64,000 bases of DNA from positions 1,259,501-1,323,500 of the forward strand of contig NZ_CP128494.1 of assembly GCF_030369615.1 (NCBI RefSeq). The letters are read 5' to 3'. The translations under genes and the position numbers were made by a program. Shown one piece after another: positions 35,448-44,654 of the stretch (its first letter is position 1; each line of letters starts with the position of its first letter). This stretch comes from Geobacillus stearothermophilus ATCC 12980. Its GTDB lineage: Bacteria > Bacillota > Bacilli > Bacillales > Anoxybacillaceae. The notes under the pieces were generated by a model, which was given only the letters and a program-made list of their open reading frames with translations, was not told the origin of the DNA and did not search any database.

Positions 35448-35780
35448 CCGGCTGTCGCCGCCGAGATCATCGACCGGAAAGGGTTGCCCAGACATACCGA
35501 TTGGACGATCACCGACCGCGAGGCGTTTTTCCGCGAGCTTGACACCATTCGGCAAAACGGATATGCGCTTGACCTGGAAGAAAATGAATATGGCATCCGC
35601 TGCGTCGCGGTGCCGATTTTCGACTATACAGGAAGCGTTGTCGCCGCCGTCAGCGTTTTCGGCCCGACGATCCGCATGACGGATGACCGCATCATGAGGC
35701 TTGCTGCGCGCATGCGCCAAATCGGCAAAGAACTCTCCGCCCGGCTCGGCCATCGGCCGATTCATTCCGTCCAGCCGTAA
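35448..35780 (+). pseudogene. IclR-family regulator, C-terminal effector-domain fragment
   Basis: IIDRKGLPRHTDWTITDREA, then LDTIRQNGYALDLEENEYGI and RCVAVPIFDYTGSVVAAVSV are the last third of an IclR effector domain. The DNA-binding domain is absent. It ends at TAA 35780 followed by a terminator. Part of a continuous open frame from 34650 or earlier that joins three unrelated gene pieces (glcD, fah, iclR). Confidence 0.8.
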
Positions 35781-35794
35781 CGGCTGGGCGTTTT
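35771..35794 (+). terminator. Terminator after the collapsed catabolic cluster
   Basis: CCAGCCG and CGGCTGG pair across TAA, followed by GCGTTTTGTTTT; the stop codon lies in the loop. Confidence 0.7.
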
Positions 35795-35952
35795 GTTTTG
35801 CGGCGCGAACGGCCGGCTGGGCATGGCGGACGGAAGGGCATGCAGCCGAGCCGTGTTGCGCTTCGCTTTCCGAAAGACGCCCGCTTTTCGCCGCGTTTTG
35901 CTAGTGCAAACGGCAATGATGCATGTAAAATAGAAACGAGGTGATTGGCAAC

Positions 35953-38229
35953 GTGAACAAACAGACGCTTTCCGAGTGGATCGAACAGCTTCGTCAGGAC
36001 CCGAACGTCGTTCATTGGCATGAAATTGAGCCGAAAGAAGCCGACACAGTTCCGTTTCCGACCGAATTGAATCCGCGGCTGCGCGCGGCGCTTGAAGCGC
36101 GCGGCATCGCCTCGCTTTACACGCACCAGGCGTCAGCGTATGAGGCGGTGCGAAGCGGGCGGAACATCGTCGCCGTGACGCCGACGGCATCCGGCAAAAC
36201 GCTCTGCTACAATTTGCCTGTGCTGCAAGCGATCGCGGAGGCGCCGGAAAGCCGCGCTCTTTACTTATTTCCGACCAAGGCGCTCGCCCAAGATCAAAAA
36301 AACGAATTACATGAAATCATCGCCGAGATGGGAACGCCGATTTACAGCTATACATACGACGGCGATACGGCGCCGGCGCTGCGGCAAAAAATCCGCCAGG
36401 CCGGTCATATTGTCATCACCAACCCGGACATGCTCCATACCGCCATTTTGCCGCACCATACGAAATGGATGTCGCTGTTTGAACAGTTGCGCTACGTCGT
36501 CATCGACGAACTGCATACATACCGCGGCGTGTTCGGCAGCCATGTCGCGAACGTCATCCGCCGCCTAAAGCGGATTTGCGCCTTTTACGGCAGCCGGCCG
36601 ACATTTATTTGCACCTCGGCGACGATCGCCAATCCGCAGGAGTTGGCTGAGCGGCTGATTGGCGAACCGGTGGCGCTGATTGACAACAACGGGGCGCCGC
36701 GCGGACGGAAACATATCGTGTTTTACAATCCGCCGGTCGTCGAGCGGACGATGAACGTCCGTCAAAGTGCGACGAAAACGGCGGTCGAACTGGCGCGGCA
36801 GCTTTTACGCAACCACATTCCGACGATTGTGTTCGCCCGCAGCCGCGTCCGCGCCGAACTTATCTTAAGCCATTTGCAGGCGGCGGTGAAGGGGCGGATT
36901 GGGGAAACGATGGTCCGCGGCTACCGCGGCGGCTACTTGCCGAACGAACGGCGCGCGATTGAAAAGGGGCTGCGCAGCGGGGACATTATCGGGGTGGTCA
37001 GCACAAACGCGCTCGAGCTTGGCGTTGATATCGGCCAGCTGCAGGCGTGCATTCTCGCCGGTTACCCAGGAACGATTGCCAGCACGTGGCAGCAAGCCGG
37101 CCGCGCCGGCCGCCGCCATGGCGATTCGCTCGTGATTATGGTGGCCGGTTCAAGTCCGCTTGACCAGTACATCGCCGCCCATCCGGAATACTTCTTCGCC
37201 CGCTCGCCGGAAACAGCCCGCATCAATCCGGATAATATGCTCATTTTAGTCGACCATCTTAAATGCGCCGCGTACGAGCTTCCGTTTCGGCGCGGCGAGA
37301 CGTTTGGTGGAGTCGAGGTCGAAGAAGTGCTCGATTTTTTGGCTGAGCAGGGGGTGCTTTATGAGCGCAGCGGCCGCTGGCATTGGATGAGCGAAGCGTT
37401 TCCGGCGCAAAACATTAGTTTGCGCTCTGCGGCGCAGGAAAATGTCGTCATTATCGATGTTTCTGACACCGCCCGCCATCGTGTCATCGGTGAGATGGAT
37501 CGCTTCAGCGCGATGACGCTGCTCCATGAAGAAGCGATCTATTTGCACGAAGGGACGCAATACCAAGTTGAGCAGCTTGATTGGGAGGAGAAAAAAGCGT
37601 ACGTCCGTCAAGTGGATGTCGAATATTTCACCGATGCCAATCTGGCCGTGCAGCTTGAAGTGCTGTCTGAAGACCGTACTGCCGAACGAGGGGCGATGGC
37701 CGTCAAGTACGGCGATGTATCGGTCCGGGCGATGGCGACGATGTTTAAAAAGCTGAAACTGTCGACGTTTGAAAACATTGGATGGGGGCCGATCCGCCTG
37801 CCGGAAGAAACGCTTCATACGTCGGCGGCATGGCTCGAATGGATGGAAGTGCCGCCGCGGTTTTCCCCGGCGTTGTTTGAGCACATTCTGGTGGGCATCG
37901 CCAACGTGCTTGGCCATCTAGTGCCGATGTTTGTCATGTGCGACCGCTCGGATATTCATGTTGTGCCGCAGCTGAAGGCGCCGCACTCCGGACGGCCGAC
38001 CATTTTCCTTTATGACCGCTATCCGGGCGGCATCGGTTTATCGGAAGCGCTGTTTGAGCGGTATGAACAAATGCTGGCGAAAGTGAAAGAGTGGGTGGAG
38101 CGCTGTCCGTGTGCGGATGGCTGTCCATCGTGCATCGGTGCTCTTGATGCGGCAGGAATGCCGGTCAAGCATGAATTGGTGCAGTTTTTAGCTGAACAGC
38201 TCGCTGTGCGGAGCGGTTCCTCGGCTTAG
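35953..38229 (+). CDS. mrfA: DEAD/DEAH-box helicase MrfA (YprA)
   Basis: 758 residues. Helicase core: TPTASGKTLCYNLPV (motif I), VIDELHTYRG (II, DELH), TSATIANP (III), LELGVDIG and QQAGRAGRRHG (VI). The C-terminal domain ends in CPCADGCPSCIG, a four-Cys zinc site of the MrfA/Hrq1 group. In B. subtilis MrfA with MrfB repairs mitomycin C lesions. GTG 35953 is 7 bases after GAGGTGA; the in-frame GTG 35941 is part of that SD. Operon with mrfB. Confidence 0.92.
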   Translation: MNKQTLSEWIEQLRQDPNVVHWHEIEPKEADTVPFPTELNPRLRAALEARGIASLYTHQASAYEAVRSGRNIVAVTPTASGKTLCYNLPVLQAIAEAPESRALYLFPTKALAQDQKNELHEIIAEMGTPIYSYTYDGDTAPALRQKIRQAGHIVITNPDMLHTAILPHHTKWMSLFEQLRYVVIDELHTYRGVFGSHVANVIRRLKRICAFYGSRPTFICTSATIANPQELAERLIGEPVALIDNNGAPRGRKHIVFYNPPVVERTMNVRQSATKTAVELARQLLRNHIPTIVFARSRVRAELILSHLQAAVKGRIGETMVRGYRGGYLPNERRAIEKGLRSGDIIGVVSTNALELGVDIGQLQACILAGYPGTIASTWQQAGRAGRRHGDSLVIMVAGSSPLDQYIAAHPEYFFARSPETARINPDNMLILVDHLKCAAYELPFRRGETFGGVEVEEVLDFLAEQGVLYERSGRWHWMSEAFPAQNISLRSAAQENVVIIDVSDTARHRVIGEMDRFSAMTLLHEEAIYLHEGTQYQVEQLDWEEKKAYVRQVDVEYFTDANLAVQLEVLSEDRTAERGAMAVKYGDVSVRAMATMFKKLKLSTFENIGWGPIRLPEETLHTSAAWLEWMEVPPRFSPALFEHILVGIANVLGHLVPMFVMCDRSDIHVVPQLKAPHSGRPTIFLYDRYPGGIGLSEALFERYEQMLAKVKEWVERCPCADGCPSCIGALDAAGMPVKHELVQFLAEQLAVRSGSSA

Positions 38230-38296
38230 CGCCAACCGCGCCCTGCGGCGCAGCTTCCCGGTCATCGAGACTGGACGGAAAGGAAGGGCGAGACGG

Positions 38297-39568
38297 ATGA
38301 AGCCAAAGCTGTCGCAATGGAAAGAGCTGCTGGCCGCCCGGCATCAACCGAAGGCTGCGGCCGGAGAACTTGAAGCAGAAGCGGGTGAATGCCGGGCGGC
38401 GGACGTGCCGTTTGCTGAGCAGTGGCGACAATGCGGCGTTGTTCCGCATTCGTTTGCCGGCGATTATTGTCTTGTCCGCGAGACGGTGTACCCGCTTGAT
38501 CACGAACATGGCCGCTATCGGCTCGGTGCGTTTTATGAGGTGCACCGGCGCTGGCAGGAGGCGCCGTTTTCCCACCCGCTCTCGTGCCGCGGGTTTGCCG
38601 TTGGCGACTTGTTCTTTTTTGACACGGAGACGATGGGGCTTTCAAGCGGAGCGGGAAATGTCATGTTTTTGCTCGGCCATGCCCGCTTTGCCGGTGATTG
38701 CGTCATCGTCCGCCAGCATTTTTTGCCGCATCCCGGAGCGGAAGTGGCGCTTTATCAAAGTTTCTTATCCGATGTCAACTATACGACGCTTGTTACGTAC
38801 AATGGAAAAGCGTTCGACTGGCCGCGGCTGAAAACGCGCCATGCCCTTGTCCGTGACATGGTGCCGAAGCTGCCCGCGTTCGGTCATTTCGATTTGTACC
38901 ATGCCGCCCGCCGATTATGGAAAGGCCGGCTCGATTCGCTGCGGTTGGCTGAAGTGGAGCGGCATATTCTTGGCGTCAAACGGAACGATGATGTGCCTGG
39001 TTTTTTGGCGCCGATGATGTACCAAGCGTTTTTGCAAACGCCCCATCCCGACCGGATCATGCCCGTTTTGCGCCATAATGAGCAAGACGTGTTGTCGCTC
39101 ATCGTGTTATACATTCATTTGTCGATTCAGCTGCTTGACGCAAACCAACTCACCGATCCAGGCGAACAGCTGGCCGCTGCCCGCTGGTTGGAAACGGTCG
39201 GGGAGACGGCGGCCGCGCGGGGCGTCTATGAACAGGCGGGCGCCGGGCAGGCGAAAGAAGCGCATATGGCGAAGTGGCAACTGTCGCTTTTATATCGGAA
39301 GGAAAAACGGTATGACGAGGCGGCGGCGCTTTGGCGCGACTTATTGGAGTGTGGCGTCTATTGGAAGATGAAAGCGGGCCTTGAGCTGGCGAAAGCGTAC
39401 GAACATTATTTCCGTGACCTTGATGAAGCGCACCGTTATGCGGCGGCGGCGTATGAGGCATGGCGGTCGCTTGCCAGGGCGAGCCGGCAGGCGGCGGACG
39501 GGGAGGAGCGGGAGTGGCGCAAGCGGCTTGAGCGGCTTATGCGCAAGAAAAACAGGCCGGGAAAATGA
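38297..39568 (+). CDS. mrfB: Exonuclease MrfB (YprB), RNase H-like
   Basis: 423 residues. DEDD-type exonuclease with FFDTETMGLSSG (DxE), VTYNGKAFDWPRLKTR and HNEQDVLSLI, followed by a TPR-like helical C-terminal region (about 285-410). The partner of MrfA in mitomycin lesion repair in B. subtilis. AAAGGAAGGGC precedes ATG 38297; 67 bases separate it from mrfA. The cotD-gpsB-rnpB genes behind it keep the B. subtilis order. Confidence 0.9.
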   Translation: MKPKLSQWKELLAARHQPKAAAGELEAEAGECRAADVPFAEQWRQCGVVPHSFAGDYCLVRETVYPLDHEHGRYRLGAFYEVHRRWQEAPFSHPLSCRGFAVGDLFFFDTETMGLSSGAGNVMFLLGHARFAGDCVIVRQHFLPHPGAEVALYQSFLSDVNYTTLVTYNGKAFDWPRLKTRHALVRDMVPKLPAFGHFDLYHAARRLWKGRLDSLRLAEVERHILGVKRNDDVPGFLAPMMYQAFLQTPHPDRIMPVLRHNEQDVLSLIVLYIHLSIQLLDANQLTDPGEQLAAARWLETVGETAAARGVYEQAGAGQAKEAHMAKWQLSLLYRKEKRYDEAAALWRDLLECGVYWKMKAGLELAKAYEHYFRDLDEAHRYAAAAYEAWRSLARASRQAADGEEREWRKRLERLMRKKNRPGK

Positions 39569-39712
39569 GACGCCCATTTCCCCGGCAAGCGCAAAATGTG
39601 ACAGAAACAGAAAAATTCCTACTCTTCTTTTGCTGCGAATCTTGTAGAAAAATAAAAAAACGTGTACAATGGCGTCGGAATGAACGAAAACGAGGGCAGG
39701 GAGAAGAATGTG

Positions 39713-39796
39713 ATGAGGAGCATGTACAAAAAAATTTTGTACCTCTTTTTTATTGTCGTCGGCTTGACGTTTGTCGTGTTCCATTATGTTTATTAA
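39713..39796 (+). CDS. 27-residue single-helix membrane protein
   Basis: MRSMYKKILYLFFIVVGLTF, then VVFHYVY: a short basic start and one transmembrane helix. The SD GGCAGGGAG lies before ATG 39713 (a GTG at 39710 is in frame). Too short for homology judgement; the positive start and clean SD support it. Sequence 39797-39950 downstream has no recognisable gene. Confidence 0.4.
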   Translation: MRSMYKKILYLFFIVVGLTFVVFHYVY

Positions 39797-39960
39797 CGGT
39801 TCACGATGCCCGAGATGACCGGCGCCGCGTGGGCGGGGCTGAAGAAGCGGATTCGGTTTGGCAGCGCCGCCGTGCAAAATGGGTATCTACACTAGTACGA
39901 GTTCGGTTCGTTCATCATAGGCTAGTATTGCAAACCAACAGTCTAGATGAAAGGAGAAGG

Positions 39961-40203
39961 ATGCCTATGCATTGCCCGCCTTATGTAACGGCGCCGATTG
40001 TTCATCCGCCTCAATGCTGCGTCCAACATCATTTTCAAGCAACGATTGTGCCGCATATCCATCCGTCGCATACGATGCATGTGTATCACCAATTGTATGA
40101 ACATCACCATTATTTCCCGCATACGGAATCGGCCGTCGCTCAGGCTGCCAACCGGCACCTGTATTGCCCAGGGCCGATGCCGCCGTTCCCGGTTGGATAT
40201 TAA
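39961..40203 (+). CDS. cotD: Spore inner coat protein CotD
   Basis: 80 residues rich in His, Pro, Cys and Tyr: MPMHCPPYVTAPIVHPPQCC, then HHFQATIVPHIHPSHTMHV and YEHHHYFPHTES. This matches CotD, and the position between mrfB and gpsB is that of B. subtilis. Expected expression from SigK in the mother cell. AAGGAGAAGG before ATG 39961; ATG 39967 is equally possible. Confidence 0.9.
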   Translation: MPMHCPPYVTAPIVHPPQCCVQHHFQATIVPHIHPSHTMHVYHQLYEHHHYFPHTESAVAQAANRHLYCPGPMPPFPVGY

Positions 40204-40215
40204 ACAAACGGACGA

Positions 40216-40243
40216 AGGGGCCGCTCGCCGGCCTCTGTTTTTT
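40216..40243 (+). terminator. Terminator of cotD
   Basis: AGGGGCCG and CGGCCTCT pair (one G-T) and are followed by GTTTTTTG. Confidence 0.75.
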
Positions 40244-40418
40244 GTCAAACGGTGTCCGGACCATGCGCTGGAACATCCGTTTTCAAGTATGAGGGGATGG
40301 ATGGAATCATTTCCTTTTATTCGGTTTCGCGACCGGAATAAAGAAAACGTCAATTGACAACCGGACCGATTTCTGAAAAAATAAAGAAAAGAGTTGAAAG
40401 CGGATTGAGGTGAAAGCC

Positions 40419-40715
40419 ATGTCAGCCAATCGCGTAAAACTAACGCCGAAAGACATTTTAGAAAAGGAATTTAAGGTGAGCATGCGGGGGTACAATCAAG
40501 ACGAAGTGGACCAGTTTTTAGATATGATCATCAAAGATTACGAAGCGTTTCAGCAGGAAATTGAAGAGCTGCAACAAGAAAACGCCCGCCTGAAGCGGCA
40601 AGTCGAGGAGCTGCAAAAGCGGCCGTCGGTATCGGCCGGGACGACAAACTACGATATTTTGCAGCGCCTGTCCAATTTAGAGAAACATGTGTTTGGCCGG
40701 AAGCTGTACGAGTAG
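40419..40715 (+). CDS. gpsB: Cell division regulator GpsB
   Basis: 98 residues of the DivIVA family: [38 protein letters not shown], a central coiled coil ([20 protein letters not shown]) and the C-terminal [17 protein letters not shown]. It binds penicillin-binding proteins and helps shuttle PBP1 between septum and side wall. ATG 40419 follows TTGAGGTG; an in-frame GTG lies at 40410. Confidence 0.94.
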   Translation: MSANRVKLTPKDILEKEFKVSMRGYNQDEVDQFLDMIIKDYEAFQQEIEELQQENARLKRQVEELQKRPSVSAGTTNYDILQRLSNLEKHVFGRKLYE

Positions 40716-40745
40716 GCGATGTAGACAAATTCCAATTTTTTTCTC

Positions 40746-40774
40746 TTGCTCTTATGTGAAAAATCGATTATACT
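40746..40774 (+). promoter_or_regulatory. SigA promoter of rnpB
   Basis: TTGCTC (40746-40751), 17 bases, TATACT (40769-40774). The predicted start falls about 8-10 bases before the mature RNA. Confidence 0.75.
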
Positions 40775-40790
40775 GTAAAATGCTCGCAGC

Positions 40791-41206
40791 GTTAATCATG
40801 CTCGGGTAATCGCTGCGGCCGGTTTCGGCCGTAGAGGAAAGTCCATGCTCGCACGGTGCTGAGATGCCCGTAGTGTTCGTGCCTAGCGAATCCATAAGCT
40901 AGGGCAGCCTGGCTTCGGCTGGGCTGACGGCGGGGAAAGAACCTACGTCCCGGCTCGGGATATGGTTCGATTACCCTGAAAGTGCCACAGTGACGGAGCT
41001 CTAAGGGAAACCTTAGAGGTGGAACGCGGTAAACCCCACGAGCGAGAAACCCAAATGATGGTAGGGGCACCTTCCCGAAGGAAATGAACGGAGGGAAGGA
41101 CAGGCGGCGCATGCAGCCTGTAGATAGATGATTACCGCCGGAGTACGAGGCGCAAAGCCGCTTGCAGTACGAAGGTACAGAACATGGCTTATAGAGCATG
41201 ATTAAC
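40791..41206 (+). ncRNA. rnpB: RNase P RNA, Bacillus (B) type
   Basis: About 416 nt with both ends complementary (GTTAATCATGCTC and GAGCATGATTAAC form P1). The conserved cores are visible: GAGGAAAGTCCATGCTCGC, later GTGCCACAGTGACGG and AACCCCACGAGCGAGAAACC, and near the end ATGATTACCGCC with GTACAGAACATGGCTTA. The type B fold (P5.1, P10.1) fits Firmicutes. It is the catalytic RNA that matures tRNA 5' ends. Flanked by gpsB and a terminator. Confidence 0.96.
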
Positions 41207-41223
41207 GTGGTGATGGCATCATG

Positions 41224-41254
41224 AAAAGCCCTCCTGCATGAAGGAGGGCTTTTC
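41224..41254 (+). terminator. Terminator of rnpB
   Basis: AAAAGCCCTCCT and AGGAGGGCTTTT form a perfect stem with a six-base loop, followed by CTTG. Confidence 0.9.
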
Positions 41255-41329
41255 TTGTATCGGTTGTTTTGCAGGATGGTTATACTTGGAGATGAAATAC
41301 ATATTGCCTGCCAGAATAGGGGGAAGCGG

Positions 41330-42466
41330 ATGGAGCGATTTTCAATCATTGCCACGGCCGCGATGGGGCTCGAAGCGGTTGTGGCGGATGAAGTGCGCCG
41401 GCTTGGCTACGAATGCCAAGTGGAAAACGGCAAGGTGATGTTTGAAGGTGATGCGGCTGCGATTTGCCGCGCCAATCTTTGGCTGCGCACTGCCGACCGT
41501 GTGAAGCTCAAAATCGGCGAGTTTCGGGCGACGACGTTTGAAGAGTTGTTTGAGCAGACGAAGGCGCTGCCATGGGCTGATTATTTGCCGAAAGACGCCT
41601 CGTTCCCTGTTATTGGAAAATCGGTGAAATCAACGTTGTTCAGCGTCTCCGATTGCCAAGCCATCGTCAAAAAAGCGGTTGTTGAAAGCCTAAAGGAGCG
41701 CTATCGGCTGTCGTGGTTTCCTGAAACAGGGGCGCTCTACCGCATCGAAGTGGCGCTCCATAAGGACATCGCCACCTTGACGATCGATGCGAGCGGCGCC
41801 GGGCTGCACAAGCGCGGCTATCGTCTCCGCCAAGGGGAAGCGCCGCTCAGAGAGACGCTCGCCGCCGCCTTGGTGCTGCTGACCAACTGGACGCCGGATC
41901 GCCCGTTTGTTGACCCGTTTTGCGGCTCGGGCACGATCGCCATTGAGGCAGCGCTCATCGGCCAAAACATTGCCCCTGGATTCAACCGCGACTTTGTTTC
42001 CGAACAATGGCCGTGGATCGGGAAACAAGTGTGGGAGCGCGCGCGCGAAGAAGCAGAAGCGCTGGCCCGCTATGACCAGCCTTTGGATATTATCGGGATG
42101 GACATCGATCCGCACATGGTGGAAACCGCCAAGGCGAACGCGGCGGAAGCAGGGCTTGCCGATTTATTGTCGTTTCGAGTCGGGCGGGCGGAGCAGTTTC
42201 GGACGGACAAGCGGTACGGAGTGATTGTCGGCAATCCGCCGTATGGGGAGCGGCTTGGCGAACGCCGGGAAGTGGAAGCGCTCTATCGCGCTATCGGCCG
42301 CGCCTACGCCTCTTTGGATACGTGGTCGGTCTATATCTTAACCGCCCACCGCGGCTTTGAAACGCATTACGGCCGACCGGCAACCAAACGGCGCAAGCTG
42401 TTTAACGGCTTTATCGAAACGCATTACTACCAATATTGGGGGCCGCGGCCGCCGCGTGAAGGCTAG
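41330..42466 (+). CDS. THUMP-domain class I SAM-dependent RNA methyltransferase (YpsC/RlmL-like)
   Basis: 378 residues. N-terminal THUMP region (about 1-160), then a Rossmann methyltransferase with VDPFCGSGTIAIEAAL (motif I region), IIGMDIDPHMVETAKANA and VIVGNPPYGERLG (NPPY motif of N-methylating enzymes). In E. coli the homologous RlmL domain makes m2G2445 in 23S rRNA. AGGGGGAAGCGG precedes ATG 41330. The place after rnpB is that of ypsC in B. subtilis. Confidence 0.9.
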   Translation: MERFSIIATAAMGLEAVVADEVRRLGYECQVENGKVMFEGDAAAICRANLWLRTADRVKLKIGEFRATTFEELFEQTKALPWADYLPKDASFPVIGKSVKSTLFSVSDCQAIVKKAVVESLKERYRLSWFPETGALYRIEVALHKDIATLTIDASGAGLHKRGYRLRQGEAPLRETLAAALVLLTNWTPDRPFVDPFCGSGTIAIEAALIGQNIAPGFNRDFVSEQWPWIGKQVWERAREEAEALARYDQPLDIIGMDIDPHMVETAKANAAEAGLADLLSFRVGRAEQFRTDKRYGVIVGNPPYGERLGERREVEALYRAIGRAYASLDTWSVYILTAHRGFETHYGRPATKRRKLFNGFIETHYYQYWGPRPPREG

Positions 42467-42516
42467 AAGTTGACTTCTCGGCGGCGATCCATCATAATAT
42501 TGTCTTGTTATTGAGA

Positions 42517-42548
42517 ATAAGCGCGCAACAAACTTGTTGCGCGCTTAT
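42517..42548. terminator. Perfect inverted repeat, likely terminator
   Basis: A 15-bp arm ATAAGCGCGCAACAA repeats inverted after two bases. No T run follows, so stability alone would have to stop transcription; it lies 50 bases after the methyltransferase gene. Confidence 0.55.
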
Positions 42549-42596
42549 GCATGATGATGCCGGGGGAGTTTATGCCAATTTGGAGGGGTGGCGGCG

Positions 42597-44534
42597 ATGA
42601 GCCATGATCGTTATCCATTTACAGTAGAAAAAAACGAAAACTTCTTTGACAAGCTCAGCCAATGGATCGGCGATGTTTTTTACGATATTTTGCCAGAGGC
42701 CGGGTTTGAGCTGCGCGATGAGCAAATTTATATGGCGTTCCAGCTCGAGCGCGCGTTTCGCGAGAAAAAGGTGATGTTTGCCGAAGCCGGGGTCGGCACG
42801 GGAAAAACGATCGTCTATTTGCTGTATGCGATTTGTTACGCCCGCTACACTGGCAAGCCGGCCATCATCGCCTGCGCGGATGAGACATTGATCGAGCAGC
42901 TCGTCAAAAAAGAAGGGGATATCGCCAAATTGTCCGATGTGCTTGGACTGCATATCGACGTCCGGCTGGCCAAATCGCCGGATCAATATTTATGTTTAAA
43001 TAAGCTCGAAGAAGTCACGACATATGATGACGAGGATATCGAATTATACGAGCGAATTTTTGATGAGCTTCCGGCATTCGTCCACGATAATAAACCGATG
43101 CAGTCGTTTTACCGCTATGGCGACCGGAAGGAATACGCCCATTTGAGTGATGAGCAGTGGAAAAAAATCGCCTGGGACCCGTTTCAGGATTGTTTTACAT
43201 GTGAAAAGCGGCACCGCTGCGGCCAGACGCTTTGGCGCGATTATTATCGAAAAGCGACGGATTTGATCGTCTGTTCGCACGATTTTTATATGGAACACGT
43301 CTGGACGTATGAGGCGCGCAAGCGGGAAGGCCAGCTGCCGCTGTTGCCGGAGGCGAGCTGCATCGTGTTCGATGAGGGGCATTTGCTTGAGTTTGCCGCG
43401 CAAAAGGCGCTGACGTACCGGATGAAAGAGACGACGCTTGAGATGCTGCTGACAAGGCTGCTCGAAAACGACATCCGTGAACAGCTCGCTTATTTAATTG
43501 AGGAGACGTTGGAGACGAGCGCGCGCTTTTTTGCGGAATTGAAAGCGTGCGCGAAAGACGTTCCCGGATCGAACCGGAAAGAAATTTTGCCGTCGCCCGC
43601 CCTGCAGCAATGGGCGAAGCAGCTGCACAGGCAAATCGTTGAAATCGGCAATGAGCTTGTGTTTGAAAGCGAGACGTATACGATCGACCATTATCAGCTG
43701 AACATCGTGGACGAATATTTGGATCAAATTCAATATTCGCTCGACTTGTTTTTGACGAACGCCGATGCGATCACATGGCTTGAGTCATCGCGCCAAGAGG
43801 CGACTTTGGTCGTCATGCCGCGCACCGTGCAGGAAGTGCTGCGCGAAAAAGTGTTCAGCAAACGAATGCCGTTTATCTTTTCATCGGCGACGCTGTCGAG
43901 CGGAAAATCGTTTGCCTATATTGCCCAAAGCTTGGGCATTGATGACTATTTGTCGTTCAGCGTGCCATCGCCGTTTGATTACGATGAGCAAATGACAATT
44001 TATATGCCGACGTTCCGCGCCGGCGAGACGCTGTTTGCGGAAAAATATCGCTATGCGCTCGAAAAATTGCGCGAAACCGGCGGCCGGGCGCTCATCTTGT
44101 TCCCGACGCGCGAAGAGCTGCTCCAATTTAAAGAAGAAGCGGCCGATGAACCGTTTTCGTTCTTGTTTGAGGGAGACCGTGAAATCAGCGATTTGGTCGC
44201 CGAGTTTCAGCGCAATGAGGAGACCGTGCTTTGTTCGGAACATTTATGGGAAGGGCTTGACATCCCGGGGCCGTCATTGTCAAACGTCATCATTTGGTCG
44301 CTTCCGTATCCGCCGAACGATCCGGTGTTTCAGGCGAAACGGAAGGCATACCGCGATCCGTTTTGGAGCGTTGATGTGCCGTACATGCTGCTCCGCCTCC
44401 GTCAAGGGGTCGGACGGCTCATCCGCACCCGCGATGATCGCGGCATCGTCTCCATTTTTGTCACTGACCGCGACGATGCGCAAGTCATCCAAGCGGTCAA
44501 AGAGGTGCTGCCGACAGCGGTGAGGGAAGAATAA
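42597..44534 (+). CDS. DinG/XPD-like ATP-dependent DNA helicase (YpvA)
   Basis: 645 residues. Walker A GVGTGKT, DEGH box (IVFDEGHLLEF), SSATLSSG and VGRLIRTRDDRG (motif VI). Cysteines spaced like an XPD/DinG iron-sulfur cluster occur between motifs I and II (CFTCEKRHRCG and the Cys of QYLCLNK). The homologue in B. subtilis is YpvA, in this order near ypwA. Suggested role: unwinding of unusual DNA structures in repair. ATG 42597 has GGAGGGG 10 bases upstream. Confidence 0.9.
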   Translation: MSHDRYPFTVEKNENFFDKLSQWIGDVFYDILPEAGFELRDEQIYMAFQLERAFREKKVMFAEAGVGTGKTIVYLLYAICYARYTGKPAIIACADETLIEQLVKKEGDIAKLSDVLGLHIDVRLAKSPDQYLCLNKLEEVTTYDDEDIELYERIFDELPAFVHDNKPMQSFYRYGDRKEYAHLSDEQWKKIAWDPFQDCFTCEKRHRCGQTLWRDYYRKATDLIVCSHDFYMEHVWTYEARKREGQLPLLPEASCIVFDEGHLLEFAAQKALTYRMKETTLEMLLTRLLENDIREQLAYLIEETLETSARFFAELKACAKDVPGSNRKEILPSPALQQWAKQLHRQIVEIGNELVFESETYTIDHYQLNIVDEYLDQIQYSLDLFLTNADAITWLESSRQEATLVVMPRTVQEVLREKVFSKRMPFIFSSATLSSGKSFAYIAQSLGIDDYLSFSVPSPFDYDEQMTIYMPTFRAGETLFAEKYRYALEKLRETGGRALILFPTREELLQFKEEAADEPFSFLFEGDREISDLVAEFQRNEETVLCSEHLWEGLDIPGPSLSNVIIWSLPYPPNDPVFQAKRKAYRDPFWSVDVPYMLLRLRQGVGRLIRTRDDRGIVSIFVTDRDDAQVIQAVKEVLPTAVREE

Positions 44535-44550
44535 GTTCTTCCCTTTTTCT
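44523..44550 (+). terminator. Terminator of the DinG-like gene
   Basis: AGGGAAGAA and TTCTTCCCT pair over the stop codon and are followed by TTTTCTTTTT. Confidence 0.8.
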
Positions 44551-44654
44551 TTTTGCAGCCGAAGCGGATATTTCCCGATGTGTCAGCAGGAAAATGCCCA
44601 CTTGTTATGGAAATGATGATACGGCCAACAAAAACAGTGGGAGGATGGGGCTCG

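Noticed and set aside
40800..41190. Long minus-strand ORF over 40792-41355
   Set aside because: The region is the RNase P RNA; the ORF is a by-product of its GC-rich structure.
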